From contig CAMLGZ010000004.1 of assembly GCA_946479745.1 (NCBI GenBank), positions 124,001-188,000 on the forward strand: DNA of 64,000 nt, given 5' to 3'. The DNA is from an uncultured Pseudoxanthomonas sp. (GTDB lineage: Bacteria; Pseudomonadota; Gammaproteobacteria; Xanthomonadales; Xanthomonadaceae). Below, piece by piece: positions 34,620 through 40,348 of this stretch; the first letter of the stretch is position 1, and each line of letters begins with the position of its first letter. The position numbers and the translations under genes are program-made. The notes below the pieces were generated by a model that worked only from the letters and a program-made list of their open reading frames with translations, did no database searches and was not told the DNA's origin.

Positions 34620-36794
34620 GTGGATGTCTCCCATTTACTCGATGACCTGAACCCGGCGCAGCGCGAAGCGGTTTCCGCGCCGCCGGGCCATTACCTTGTG
34701 CTGGCCGGCGCCGGTTCGGGCAAGACGCGCGTGCTGACCCATCGCATCGCCTGGCTCAATGAAGTGCACGGCGTGCCGGTGCACGGCATCTTCGCCGTCA
34801 CCTTCACCAACAAGGCCGCCGGCGAAATGCGCCACCGCGCCGACGCGCAGTTGCGCAACGGCAGCCGCGGCATGTGGATCGGCACCTTCCACGGTCTGGC
34901 CCATCGCCTGCTGCGTTTGCACTGGCAGGAGGCGAAGCTCCCGGAAACCTTCCAGGTGCTGGATTCGGACGACCAGCTGCGCCTGGTCAAGCGCGTGGTG
35001 CAGCAGATGGAACTGGACGAAGCACGCTTCCCGCCGCGCCAGATCGCCTGGTGGATCAACGCGCAGAAGGACGAAGGCCGCCGCGCCGAGCATATCCAGC
35101 CCGGCGACGACCAGTGGACCGATACCTTGCGCCGTGCTTACGTGCTGTACCAGGAGCGTTGCGATCGCGCCGGCCTGGTGGACTTCGCCGAACTGCTGCT
35201 GCGTGCGCATGAGGTGTTGCGCGACCAGCCCGCGCTGCTTGCGCATTACCGCGCGCGCTTCCGCGAGATCCTGGTGGACGAATTCCAGGACACCAACGCC
35301 ATCCAGTACGGCTTCGTGCGCCTGCTTGCCGGCGACACGGGGCACGTATTCGTGGTTGGCGACGACGACCAGGCCATCTACGGCTGGCGTGGCGCCAAGG
35401 TCGAGAACGTGCAGCGCTTCCTCAAGGATTTCAGCAGCGCCCAGACCATCCGCCTGGAACAAAACTACCGCTCCAGCGCCAACATCCTGGGCGCGGCCAA
35501 CGCGGTGATAGCGCACAACCCCGACCGCATCGGCAAACAGCTGTGGACCGACACCGGCGACGGCGAGCCGATCGATCTCTATGCGGCCTACAACGAAGTC
35601 GACGAAGCGCGCTATGTGGTCGACCGCATCCTGCAATGGGTACGCGACGGCGGCAGCTACGGCGAAGCCGCGGTGCTCTACCGCAGCAATGCGCAGTCGC
35701 GCGCTTTCGAAGAAGCGTTGCTGGCCGAACAGGTTCCGTACCGGGTCTATGGCGGCATGCGCTTCTTCGAGCGCGCGGAAATCAAGGACACGCTGGCCTA
35801 CTTGCGCATGGTCGCCAACCGCGCAGACGACGCGGCATTCGAGCGCGCGGTCAACACGCCCGCGCGCGGCATCGGCGACCGTACCCTGGACGAGGTGCGC
35901 AAGCGCGCGCGTACGCTTTCGCAACCCTTGTTCGAATCGGCGCGCGCGCTTTCGGTGGGCAACGAACTGGCCGGCCGTGCGCGCAACGCGCTGGCGGGCT
36001 TCATCACGCTGATCGAAGCGCTTTCGGTGGAGGTCGCCGAACTCGAGCTGAAAGACAAGATAGACCACGTGCTGATGCGTTCCGGGCTGCGCGATTTCTA
36101 TCTCAACGAAAGCAAGGGCCAGCAGGATTCGCGTACCGACAACCTGGACGAACTGGTTTCCGTCGCCTCGCGTTTCGTGCGCCGCGACGATGAAGAGACA
36201 GAAGGAATGAGCGCGCTGACCGCTTTCCTCGCCTACGCTTCGCTGGAAGCCGGCGAAGGACAGGCGCAGGCGGGCGAGGATGGCGTACAGCTGATGACGT
36301 TGCATTCGGCCAAGGGCCTGGAGTTCCCGGTCGTGTTTCTGGGCGGGATGGAAGAAGGGCTGTTCCCCAGCAGCAAGTCGCTGGACGAAAGCGGGCGGCT
36401 GGAAGAAGAGCGCCGCCTGGCTTACGTAGGCATCACCCGCGCACGGCAGAAATTGATGCTGAGCTATGCGGAAACCCGCCGCATCCACGGCCAGGACATG
36501 TACGGCATCCCCTCGCGCTTCCTGCGCGAAATCCCGACGCACCTGCTGCACGAAGTGCGGCCCAAGGTGCAGGTGTCGCGCACTTACTCGGCCGGCGCGC
36601 CGCGCAGCTTCGGCCACGCGCCCATCGAAGCGCCACCGCTCAAGCTGGGCGCCAACGTGTCGCATCCCAAATTCGGGCAAGGGGTAGTCACCGACTACGA
36701 AGGCGCGGGCGCTCATGCGCGAGTGCAGGTCAACTTCGACTCGGAAGGTAGCAAGTGGCTGGTGCTGGCCTATGCGAACCTGCAGGTGTTGTGA
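34620..36794 (+). CDS. uvrD: DNA helicase II (UvrD)
   Basis: A 724-residue superfamily 1A 3'-5' helicase for nucleotide excision and mismatch repair. Motifs in order: Q-motif LNPAQREAV, Walker A AGAGSGKTRVLTHRIAWL, motif II LVDEFQDTN, motif III GDDDQAIYGWRGA, motif IV RLEQNYRS, motif V TLHSAKGLEFPVV and motif VI VGITRARQKL. A C-terminal Tudor-like tail (GANVSHPKFGQGVVTDYEG) is typical of UvrD/PcrA. It starts with GTG at 34620, with no good Shine-Dalgarno sequence; no in-frame ATG offers a better choice. Confidence 0.96.
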   Translation: MDVSHLLDDLNPAQREAVSAPPGHYLVLAGAGSGKTRVLTHRIAWLNEVHGVPVHGIFAVTFTNKAAGEMRHRADAQLRNGSRGMWIGTFHGLAHRLLRLHWQEAKLPETFQVLDSDDQLRLVKRVVQQMELDEARFPPRQIAWWINAQKDEGRRAEHIQPGDDQWTDTLRRAYVLYQERCDRAGLVDFAELLLRAHEVLRDQPALLAHYRARFREILVDEFQDTNAIQYGFVRLLAGDTGHVFVVGDDDQAIYGWRGAKVENVQRFLKDFSSAQTIRLEQNYRSSANILGAANAVIAHNPDRIGKQLWTDTGDGEPIDLYAAYNEVDEARYVVDRILQWVRDGGSYGEAAVLYRSNAQSRAFEEALLAEQVPYRVYGGMRFFERAEIKDTLAYLRMVANRADDAAFERAVNTPARGIGDRTLDEVRKRARTLSQPLFESARALSVGNELAGRARNALAGFITLIEALSVEVAELELKDKIDHVLMRSGLRDFYLNESKGQQDSRTDNLDELVSVASRFVRRDDEETEGMSALTAFLAYASLEAGEGQAQAGEDGVQLMTLHSAKGLEFPVVFLGGMEEGLFPSSKSLDESGRLEEERRLAYVGITRARQKLMLSYAETRRIHGQDMYGIPSRFLREIPTHLLHEVRPKVQVSRTYSAGAPRSFGHAPIEAPPLKLGANVSHPKFGQGVVTDYEGAGAHARVQVNFDSEGSKWLVLAYANLQVL

Positions 36795-36864
36795 GGCCTT
36801 AGAGCGCGTTCACCGCCTGCCGAAAAACGTCATGCTCATCTACGGAAGAGTGGAAAAAATGACT

Positions 36865-36967
36865 CGTCGTCCCCGCGAAGGCGGGGATCCAGCGACTTCA
36901 AGCTTTTCCACACACCCTACGGTGGCGACACGAAAGACACTGGACCCCTGCCTTCGCGGGGGCGACG
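36865..36967. repeat. REP palindrome, CCCCGCGAAGGCGGGG family
   Basis: Arms 36865-36892 and 36940-36967 (CGTCCCCGCGAAGGCGGGGA and its inverted partner) differ at about three positions. It lies downstream of uvrD. A half-copy of a related motif (CATCCCGGCATTCGCCGGGG) is near 33107-33126. Confidence 0.85.
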
Positions 36968-37061
36968 GGAATTTCTTTCAACTCTGCTGAGCCAAATGCT
37001 CGCAGCTTAAGAGGTCAGCTCAAAACTGCTCAGCAAGTTGCGAGCCGGGCGCGGAAAAAAT

Positions 37062-37307
37062 TCAGGCAGCCTTCTCGCTTTTGCGCATGGTGCCGTCGGT
37101 CAGCGGCGATGGCTTCCCCGTTAGCAGCGAGAGAACGTCGGCACCCGTGATTTCGGCAATCCGGAGCAGATGACAGGCGTTAGGTGAAGAACGGTTGTTC
37201 TCCCAATGCCCAAGCGTGCTGTGGGCCAGGCCGAGATGGGAGGCTAATTGACGCTGGCTGAGTCTGGCTTGTTGCCTCACCTTGCGAATGCGCAAACCCA
37301 ACGACAT
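37062..37307 (-). CDS. XRE/Cro-type helix-turn-helix repressor
   Basis: An 81-residue DNA-binding protein. The HTH runs RLSQRQLASHLGLAHSTLGHWENN, a canonical Cro/C1-type motif, followed by a short helical part (HLLRIAEITGADVLSLLTG) and a basic tail. ATG 37307 has AGGGG at a good distance; GTG 37328 and ATG 37325 are alternatives. It is transcribed away from the bacteriocin-like genes. The nearest GTAGACAA repeat is 89 bases upstream of its start, and three more copies precede the first peptide genes, making it the obvious candidate regulator. This last point is inference. Confidence 0.88.
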   Translation of the reverse strand: MSLGLRIRKVRQQARLSQRQLASHLGLAHSTLGHWENNRSSPNACHLLRIAEITGADVLSLLTGKPSPLTDGTMRKSEKAA

Positions 37308-37395
37308 CCCATAACCCCTGATCATCACGTAAAAATCAGGCTATCCCAACAAGAATTTTCATTGCAAGTCACATTTATTGAAATTGGCGCATTAC

Positions 37396-37403
37396 GTAGA
37401 CAA
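37396..37403. promoter_or_regulatory. GTAGACAA half-site near the XRE gene
   Basis: An isolated copy of the 8-mer GTAGACAA, 89 bases upstream of the XRE start. The same 8-mer builds the palindrome at 37887-37906. It may be an autoregulatory half-site; there is no experimental support. Confidence 0.35.
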
Positions 37404-37861
37404 AGCGGTCAATGAGAGATCACCGAACACGCAGACGAAAAAGTATTCGACTAAAGGCGTATAGGAAATCCGCGCCTATTTATCTGTAGAAGCACCACGG
37501 AGCATGCTCTTTTGTCTTCGCGAACCGCATTGCGCAGCTATAGGTCGATAGTGGATGAAACAAATTTCGACTACCGATCATATGGCGTCCTGGAGAATGC
37601 GCTGGATTCCATGATGGTCTGACATTGGAGAGGACAAGTAATGTCTTGATAGTTCTATCGGATGTCTCGAATAATGGCGCGTCGAGACAGCGCGACAGAT
37701 CGCGCGCGAATGTTCTGGTAAACGACCGAGGCGACCCGCGGGAAAAAGTCTATTCGTTGCGGAGGCGGAAGCGGAGGACAGGGCCTTGGTGTGCTTCAGT
37801 CCGCGCATGCCATAGATACACCGCATATGCTGCCGGGAACTGGGCCGAAGTGGAGCTCTCC

Positions 37862-37906
37862 GTAGACAATCTCGCCCTCCTCATATTTGTCTACATAAGT
37901 AGACAA
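37862..37906. promoter_or_regulatory. Operator-like cluster: GTAGACAA plus palindrome TTGTCTACATAAGTAGACAA
   Basis: Three copies of the same 8-mer lie within 45 bases: GTAGACAA at 37862-37869, and a perfect inverted pair (arms 37887-37894 and 37899-37906, 4-base spacer). The cluster ends 24 bases before the GTG of the small ORF at 37931. TAGACA (37863-37868) and TTGTCT (37887-37892) resemble -35 hexamers, and TATGCC (37911-37916) a weak -10, so repressor binding here would block transcription of the peptide genes. The palindrome is seen; the role is inferred. Confidence 0.6.
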
Positions 37907-37930
37907 GCGCTATGCCGCAAAGGATTGCGC

Positions 37931-38110
37931 GTGAGCATGAAGCCAGAGAATGCTGTAGCGTGCTGTTTGTTATGTGCCATATCGTTGTGCATCAAGCTGA
38001 ATGCAAGTAGTAAAGCACTACCTCCGGCCAACACCGATAAGGCTCTCAATCGGCGCAACGGCAGAGGTACTCCAATCAACAATGCAGACAAGAGGTGTAC
38101 TGATGCGTGA
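37931..38110 (+). CDS. Small putative membrane/secreted protein, coupled to the first bacteriocin precursor
   Basis: A 59-residue frame beginning GTG at 37931, with AAAGGA at a 6-base spacing. A hydrophobic Cys-rich stretch (AVACCLLCAISLCIKL) could be a signal peptide or membrane anchor; the rest is polar and basic (NRRNGRGTPINNADKRC). Its stop overlaps the start of the precursor at 38103 by eight bases, suggesting translational coupling. It lies just behind the operator-like palindrome. I do not recognise it, and it may be fortuitous; an accessory or immunity role would be a guess. Confidence 0.4.
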   Translation: MSMKPENAVACCLLCAISLCIKLNASSKALPPANTDKALNRRNGRGTPINNADKRCTDA

Positions 38111-38273
38111 TTTGAATACGACGGAGATTCAGTCCGTTGCGGGCGGCAATGATTTTATGGATCGGATGCTCTATGGCATGCCGGGTGTCGTGGTTCACGA
38201 TGGCATCGGTGGGTACTGGGCTCAGCAGTGGGAGCTATGGGGCCCCAATCGCATTGGCGGCTATCCCCAGTGA
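38103..38273 (+). CDS. Bacteriocin/microcin precursor 1 with double-glycine leader
   Basis: A 56-residue precursor. The leader MRDLNTTEIQSVAGG fits the colicin V/class II double-glycine consensus (MRxLxxxEIxxVxGG), so the C39 peptidase of the exporter at 40349 should cut after GG at residue 15. The predicted 41-residue core is unusual: it begins NDFMDRMLYGMPGVVV, is rich in Gly, Trp and Tyr (GGYWAQQWELWGP), lacks Cys, and ends RIGGYPQ. AAGAGGT lies 6 bases before the ATG. A strong intrinsic terminator 52 bases downstream isolates it. It overlaps the small ORF at 37931. Activity is inferred from the leader and the locus. Confidence 0.8.
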   Translation: MRDLNTTEIQSVAGGNDFMDRMLYGMPGVVVHDGIGGYWAQQWELWGPNRIGGYPQ

Positions 38274-38324
38274 CCAAGTCCATTCCGCATAGGGTGGGGG
38301 GAAATCCATTCTTGGGCGCTATGG

Positions 38325-38355
38325 CGCGGCTCTGACAAGGAGCCGCGTTTTTTTT
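38325..38355 (+). terminator. Strong intrinsic terminator after precursor 1
   Basis: Stem CGCGGCTC/GAGCCGCG with a 7-base loop, followed directly by eight T residues. It would end a short transcript that covers only the 37931 ORF and precursor 1. Confidence 0.9.
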
Positions 38356-38378
38356 GCCTACATTTATCGAATGTACGG

Positions 38379-38507
38379 ATGAGCGAACGTAGTGTGCTAC
38401 GACTCACAGCTGCAAGCATGGCTGAGGCGGCGGGGACGTATGCCCGGGTGAACTTCGACCAGGGGTGGCAAGTGACTGGTGCTGGCCCCTATCAGTCCAC
38501 GGAGTAA
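38379..38507 (+). CDS. Very short ORF with a degenerate double-glycine-like leader
   Basis: A 42-codon frame (ATG 38379, or GTG 38394). The segment VLRLTAASMAEAAGT lines up with the precursor 2 leader MRELTFMEIESVNGA: LT, hydrophobic residues at the matching spacing, and a G near the cut site. But the acidic and basic leader residues are missing and there is no good ribosome-binding site. It could be a decayed third precursor or chance. I list it because it sits between two better precursors. Confidence 0.2.
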   Translation: MSERSVLRLTAASMAEAAGTYARVNFDQGWQVTGAGPYQSTE

Positions 38508-38901
38508 GGCTGAAGGCAAGCCTGTCCACGATGCCGCCAGCGATTTTTGTCTGTTCGCAAAATGCGAACTGTAGGTTTCCGCATTGTGTATTGGCTATGC
38601 CGTCTCATCCATGCAAGCTGCCGACCCCTGACTCGCAAGTCGGGTCAACAATCTTATAGATGGCTAATGAGCACAAGTAAGCGATCCATGTGCTTATGGT
38701 CGCAACTGTGGGTTACACCTTGATCTCGGGCGGGTAATAGGAAAAGCACGCTCCCGCAGCGAGAGAGGCAGGGGTCGGGAGTTCTATGCAGATGCATTTG
38801 GGCCCGTCTTCTTTTCATTGGGCTGATCAAGGGGGCGTTGTGGTAGAAGCTGGAGGTATCAATCATCCGCTTAAGGACAAGTTGATGGAGTCGGCAGGCT
38901 C
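38508..38901. other. Intergenic stretch, probably relic DNA
   Basis: No convincing gene. It holds a perfect hairpin GTTCGCA-AAA-TGCGAAC at about 38553-38569 and an imperfect one around GACTCGCAAGTC near 38630. Minus-strand frame 38654-38908 has no start signal or family resemblance. Confidence 0.45.
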
Positions 38902-39012
38902 TTGTCATTCAAGGTGTTTCTAACGCTGGCATTCGTGGAGCTCGTCTATTCGGCGGCCAAGGATTTCAGCCAGGGATATCAACAAGGAGTTATGAGTGTC
39001 GTTGGAAACTGA
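38902..39012 (+). CDS. Possible small membrane peptide, paralogue of the next ORF
   Basis: A 36-residue frame opening with TTG at 38902 and no clear ribosome-binding site. A hydrophobic stretch (FKVFLTLAFVELVYSAA) is followed by DFSQGYQQGVMSVVGN. The pattern [F/Y]xxGYxxG is shared with the next gene (AYQAGYDIGN), also placed directly after a hydrophobic N-terminus. This suggests duplication, perhaps with truncation of this copy. Confidence is low because start signals are poor. Confidence 0.3.
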   Translation: MSFKVFLTLAFVELVYSAAKDFSQGYQQGVMSVVGN

Positions 39013-39057
39013 CGAGGGCGTAGGAATGTGTCTGGTCTCATACGGCAAAAGAATCCC

Positions 39058-39249
39058 ATGAAGATGAGGAATCTGATAATCATCGCAGCAATTCTTTCAT
39101 TCCCGCTTGTTGCGTTGGCTATAACCAAGAATTCAGAGGCTTACCAGGCTGGTTACGACATCGGGAATCTTCTGGTGAAGGTTCTCAAGATTGGTGGAAT
39201 TGCTGCAATAGTTGTCTTTGGCGTCAGATACATAATAAAAGAAGAATGA
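39058..39249 (+). CDS. Small secreted or membrane protein in the bacteriocin-like locus
   Basis: A 63-residue protein. An N-terminal signal-like helix (NLIIIAAILSFPLVALA) is followed by ITKNSEAYQAGYDIGNLL, a second helix (VLKIGGIAAIVVFGVRYII) and KEE. Start ATG 39058 opens a natural signal peptide; GTG 39028, with TAGGA before it, is an alternative. It has no double-glycine leader, so it should use Sec rather than the ABC exporter. It might be an immunity or accessory protein of the locus; I recognise no family. Confidence 0.6.
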   Translation: MKMRNLIIIAAILSFPLVALAITKNSEAYQAGYDIGNLLVKVLKIGGIAAIVVFGVRYIIKEE

Positions 39250-39291
39250 CGCAGAGAGGCGGATCCAGAGTTTTTTGATGCAGACCAGCAT

Positions 39292-39331
39292 GGGTCAGAG
39301 CACGTTTCAGAAAGCGCACTCTGACCCCGTT
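39292..39331. repeat. GGGTCAGAG...CTCTGACCC palindrome
   Basis: Perfect 9-bp arms GGGTCAGAG and CTCTGACCC with about 19 bases between them. This is a common REP/RAYT-type element in xanthomonads. It stands between the 39058 gene and precursor 2. Confidence 0.75.
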
Positions 39332-39495
39332 TCTGGTTTTGCTTTTCCGCACCTTCGTTCGTGAAATGAGAACCATGTGTTCGTCATTTAGTGGCTAGGC
39401 ACTGCCAAGCTTATTGCTATGTATAACGCGCTGGCGACAGTCAGCGGCGTAGGCTGGTGTGGCCGCGTTCTTGATCTATAAAGAAGGATTTAAAG

Positions 39496-39696
39496 ATGCG
39501 TGAACTAACATTCATGGAAATTGAATCAGTAAATGGCGCGATGTCCGACGGTCAGTATTCTTCCTTCCTGGGTGGTGTTGCCGCTGCCTTCGGCGCTGGC
39601 GCTGCCATACCGTCTCCATTGAGTCCGGTGCTTGGCGTTATTGCTGGCGTGACGGCGATTGGCTCTGCGGTGTATGCGTACAAGGCAGCCAACTAA
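39496..39696 (+). CDS. Bacteriocin/microcin precursor 2, colicin V-like
   Basis: A 66-residue precursor. The leader MRELTFMEIESVNGA closely follows the colicin V leader pattern (MRTLTLNELDSVSGG in CvaC) but ends in GA; GA is an accepted variant of the C39 cut site. The predicted 51-residue core is hydrophobic and rich in Gly and Ala with GxxxG-type spacing (SFLGGVAAAFGAGAAIPS, LGVIAGVTAIGSAVYAY). This suits insertion in a target inner membrane, as for colicin V. No Cys. AAGGA lies 7 bases before the ATG. TATAAC around 39422-39427 is a possible -10 element. Confidence 0.85.
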   Translation: MRELTFMEIESVNGAMSDGQYSSFLGGVAAAFGAGAAIPSPLSPVLGVIAGVTAIGSAVYAYKAAN

Positions 39697-39710
39697 AGTT
39701 CGTTGCAAAC

Positions 39711-39745
39711 TTTTTTGGGGCGCAATACCGATTGGATTGCGCCCC
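39711..39745 (+). promoter_or_regulatory. Hairpin between precursor 2 and the immunity candidate
   Basis: Perfect 10-bp stem GGGGCGCAAT/ATTGCGCCCC with a 9-base loop. The six-T run precedes rather than follows it, so it is not a standard terminator on this strand. It may be an mRNA-stabilising or partial attenuation structure that keeps precursor expression above that of downstream genes. Confidence 0.5.
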
Positions 39746-39769
39746 TCTATATGGAACTGCGAGGATTTT

Positions 39770-40240
39770 ATGTTTTTGATTGAGAGTAATGGTGAGAAAG
39801 CTATAGCACCAGGCTATCTTATGGAATATCGCGGAGAAGCCATGATGGCGGAATATGTCCGCTATGAGGCAACACTGCCATTGTTCTTTGTTTCCCACCT
39901 TTCAGTCTTGGGTTGGTCCGCTTTCGCTGTACTACAGAGTGGAAGTTCATCCATCTTTCTAGCCTTCGCATTCTTTATGGGAATTTACTCAGTAAAGATG
40001 TTTACCCAAAAATTGGTGAGAGTCAGATTTGATGTGCCTAGCTCCGAAATTCGTCGAGCCCCATTTTTAGCAAATCTTAATGCGGCCGTTCAAGGAGCTA
40101 CTCTTGCATTAATTGGATTCAAATATCAGGCGTTGACCGGTGAGTTCGATACATCAATGTATAAGATCATTGGATGGACAATGATGGGGATCGCTGCAGC
40201 TTATTTTTTGGCTCTGCGTAACGTAAGGCCGAAAAAATAA
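39770..40240 (+). CDS. Four-helix membrane protein, candidate immunity protein
   Basis: A 156-residue protein with about four membrane helices: TLPLFFVSHLSVLGWSAFAVL, SIFLAFAFFMGIYSVKMFT, a weaker LNAAVQGATLALIGF and IIGWTMMGIAAAYFLAL. A polar loop RVRFDVPSSEIRRAPF lies between them. ATG 39770 has GAGGA 4 bases upstream. It lies 73 bases after precursor 2 and 108 bases before the exporter gene, exactly where immunity genes usually lie, and it is notably AT-rich. No family is recognised; the immunity role is inferred from position and topology. Confidence 0.65.
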   Translation: MFLIESNGEKAIAPGYLMEYRGEAMMAEYVRYEATLPLFFVSHLSVLGWSAFAVLQSGSSSIFLAFAFFMGIYSVKMFTQKLVRVRFDVPSSEIRRAPFLANLNAAVQGATLALIGFKYQALTGEFDTSMYKIIGWTMMGIAAAYFLALRNVRPKK

Positions 40241-40307
40241 GGCTCAGCTTGAGGCAAGTGAGGCCATTGTCGTTTCACTTTGTGGGTCAGCCTTCGAGGA
40301 GGCTGCA

Positions 40308-40334
40308 ATGCTGGAGGATTGCCGCAAAATCTAA
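40308..40334 (+). CDS. Eight-codon mini-ORF before the exporter gene
   Basis: ATG at 40308 has an excellent Shine-Dalgarno sequence (GAGGAGG) and reads MLEDCRKI then stops. The exporter ATG follows 14 bases after the stop and has no Shine-Dalgarno of its own. Ribosomes ending here could restart on the exporter gene, a coupling arrangement. It may be only a relic of an earlier start. Confidence 0.3.
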   Translation: MLEDCRKI

Positions 40335-40348
40335 AAAAATGGTCTCGC

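Larger units (their letters stand above)
37308..37930. other. AT-richer intergenic region with regulatory repeats
   Basis: About 620 bases between the XRE gene and the first small gene of the bacteriocin-like locus. Base composition is visibly lower in GC than the flanks. It holds four copies of GTAGACAA (see the operator entry). A 161-codon frame from TTG 37625 crosses it, but its first half has no family resemblance and unnatural codon use, so I do not call it. Confidence 0.5.

Noticed and set aside
34635..36716. 693-codon antisense frame opposite uvrD
   Set aside because: Typical antisense artefact of a high-GC gene; Gln/Arg/Ala-rich, no domain, and fully covered by a certain gene.
37625..37930. 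First part of a 161-codon frame from TTG 37625
   Set aside because: The sequence before 37931 has no family resemblance and crosses regulatory repeats; only the last 59 codons have a good start signal.
38654..38908. 84-codon minus-strand ORF
   Set aside because: Not supported by start signal or composition; probably relic DNA.
39419..39481. 20-codon ORF (MYNALATVSGVGWCG...) before precursor 2 with a leader-like VSGV
   Set aside because: No ribosome-binding site, too short, lies in the probable promoter of precursor 2, and the upstream in-frame codons run into a stop.
40280..40348. Extended start (GTG 40280) of the C39 exporter
   Set aside because: The extra 23 residues have no counterpart in CvaB-like proteins, which start shortly before the Q-x-E-x-x-E-C-G-L motif.
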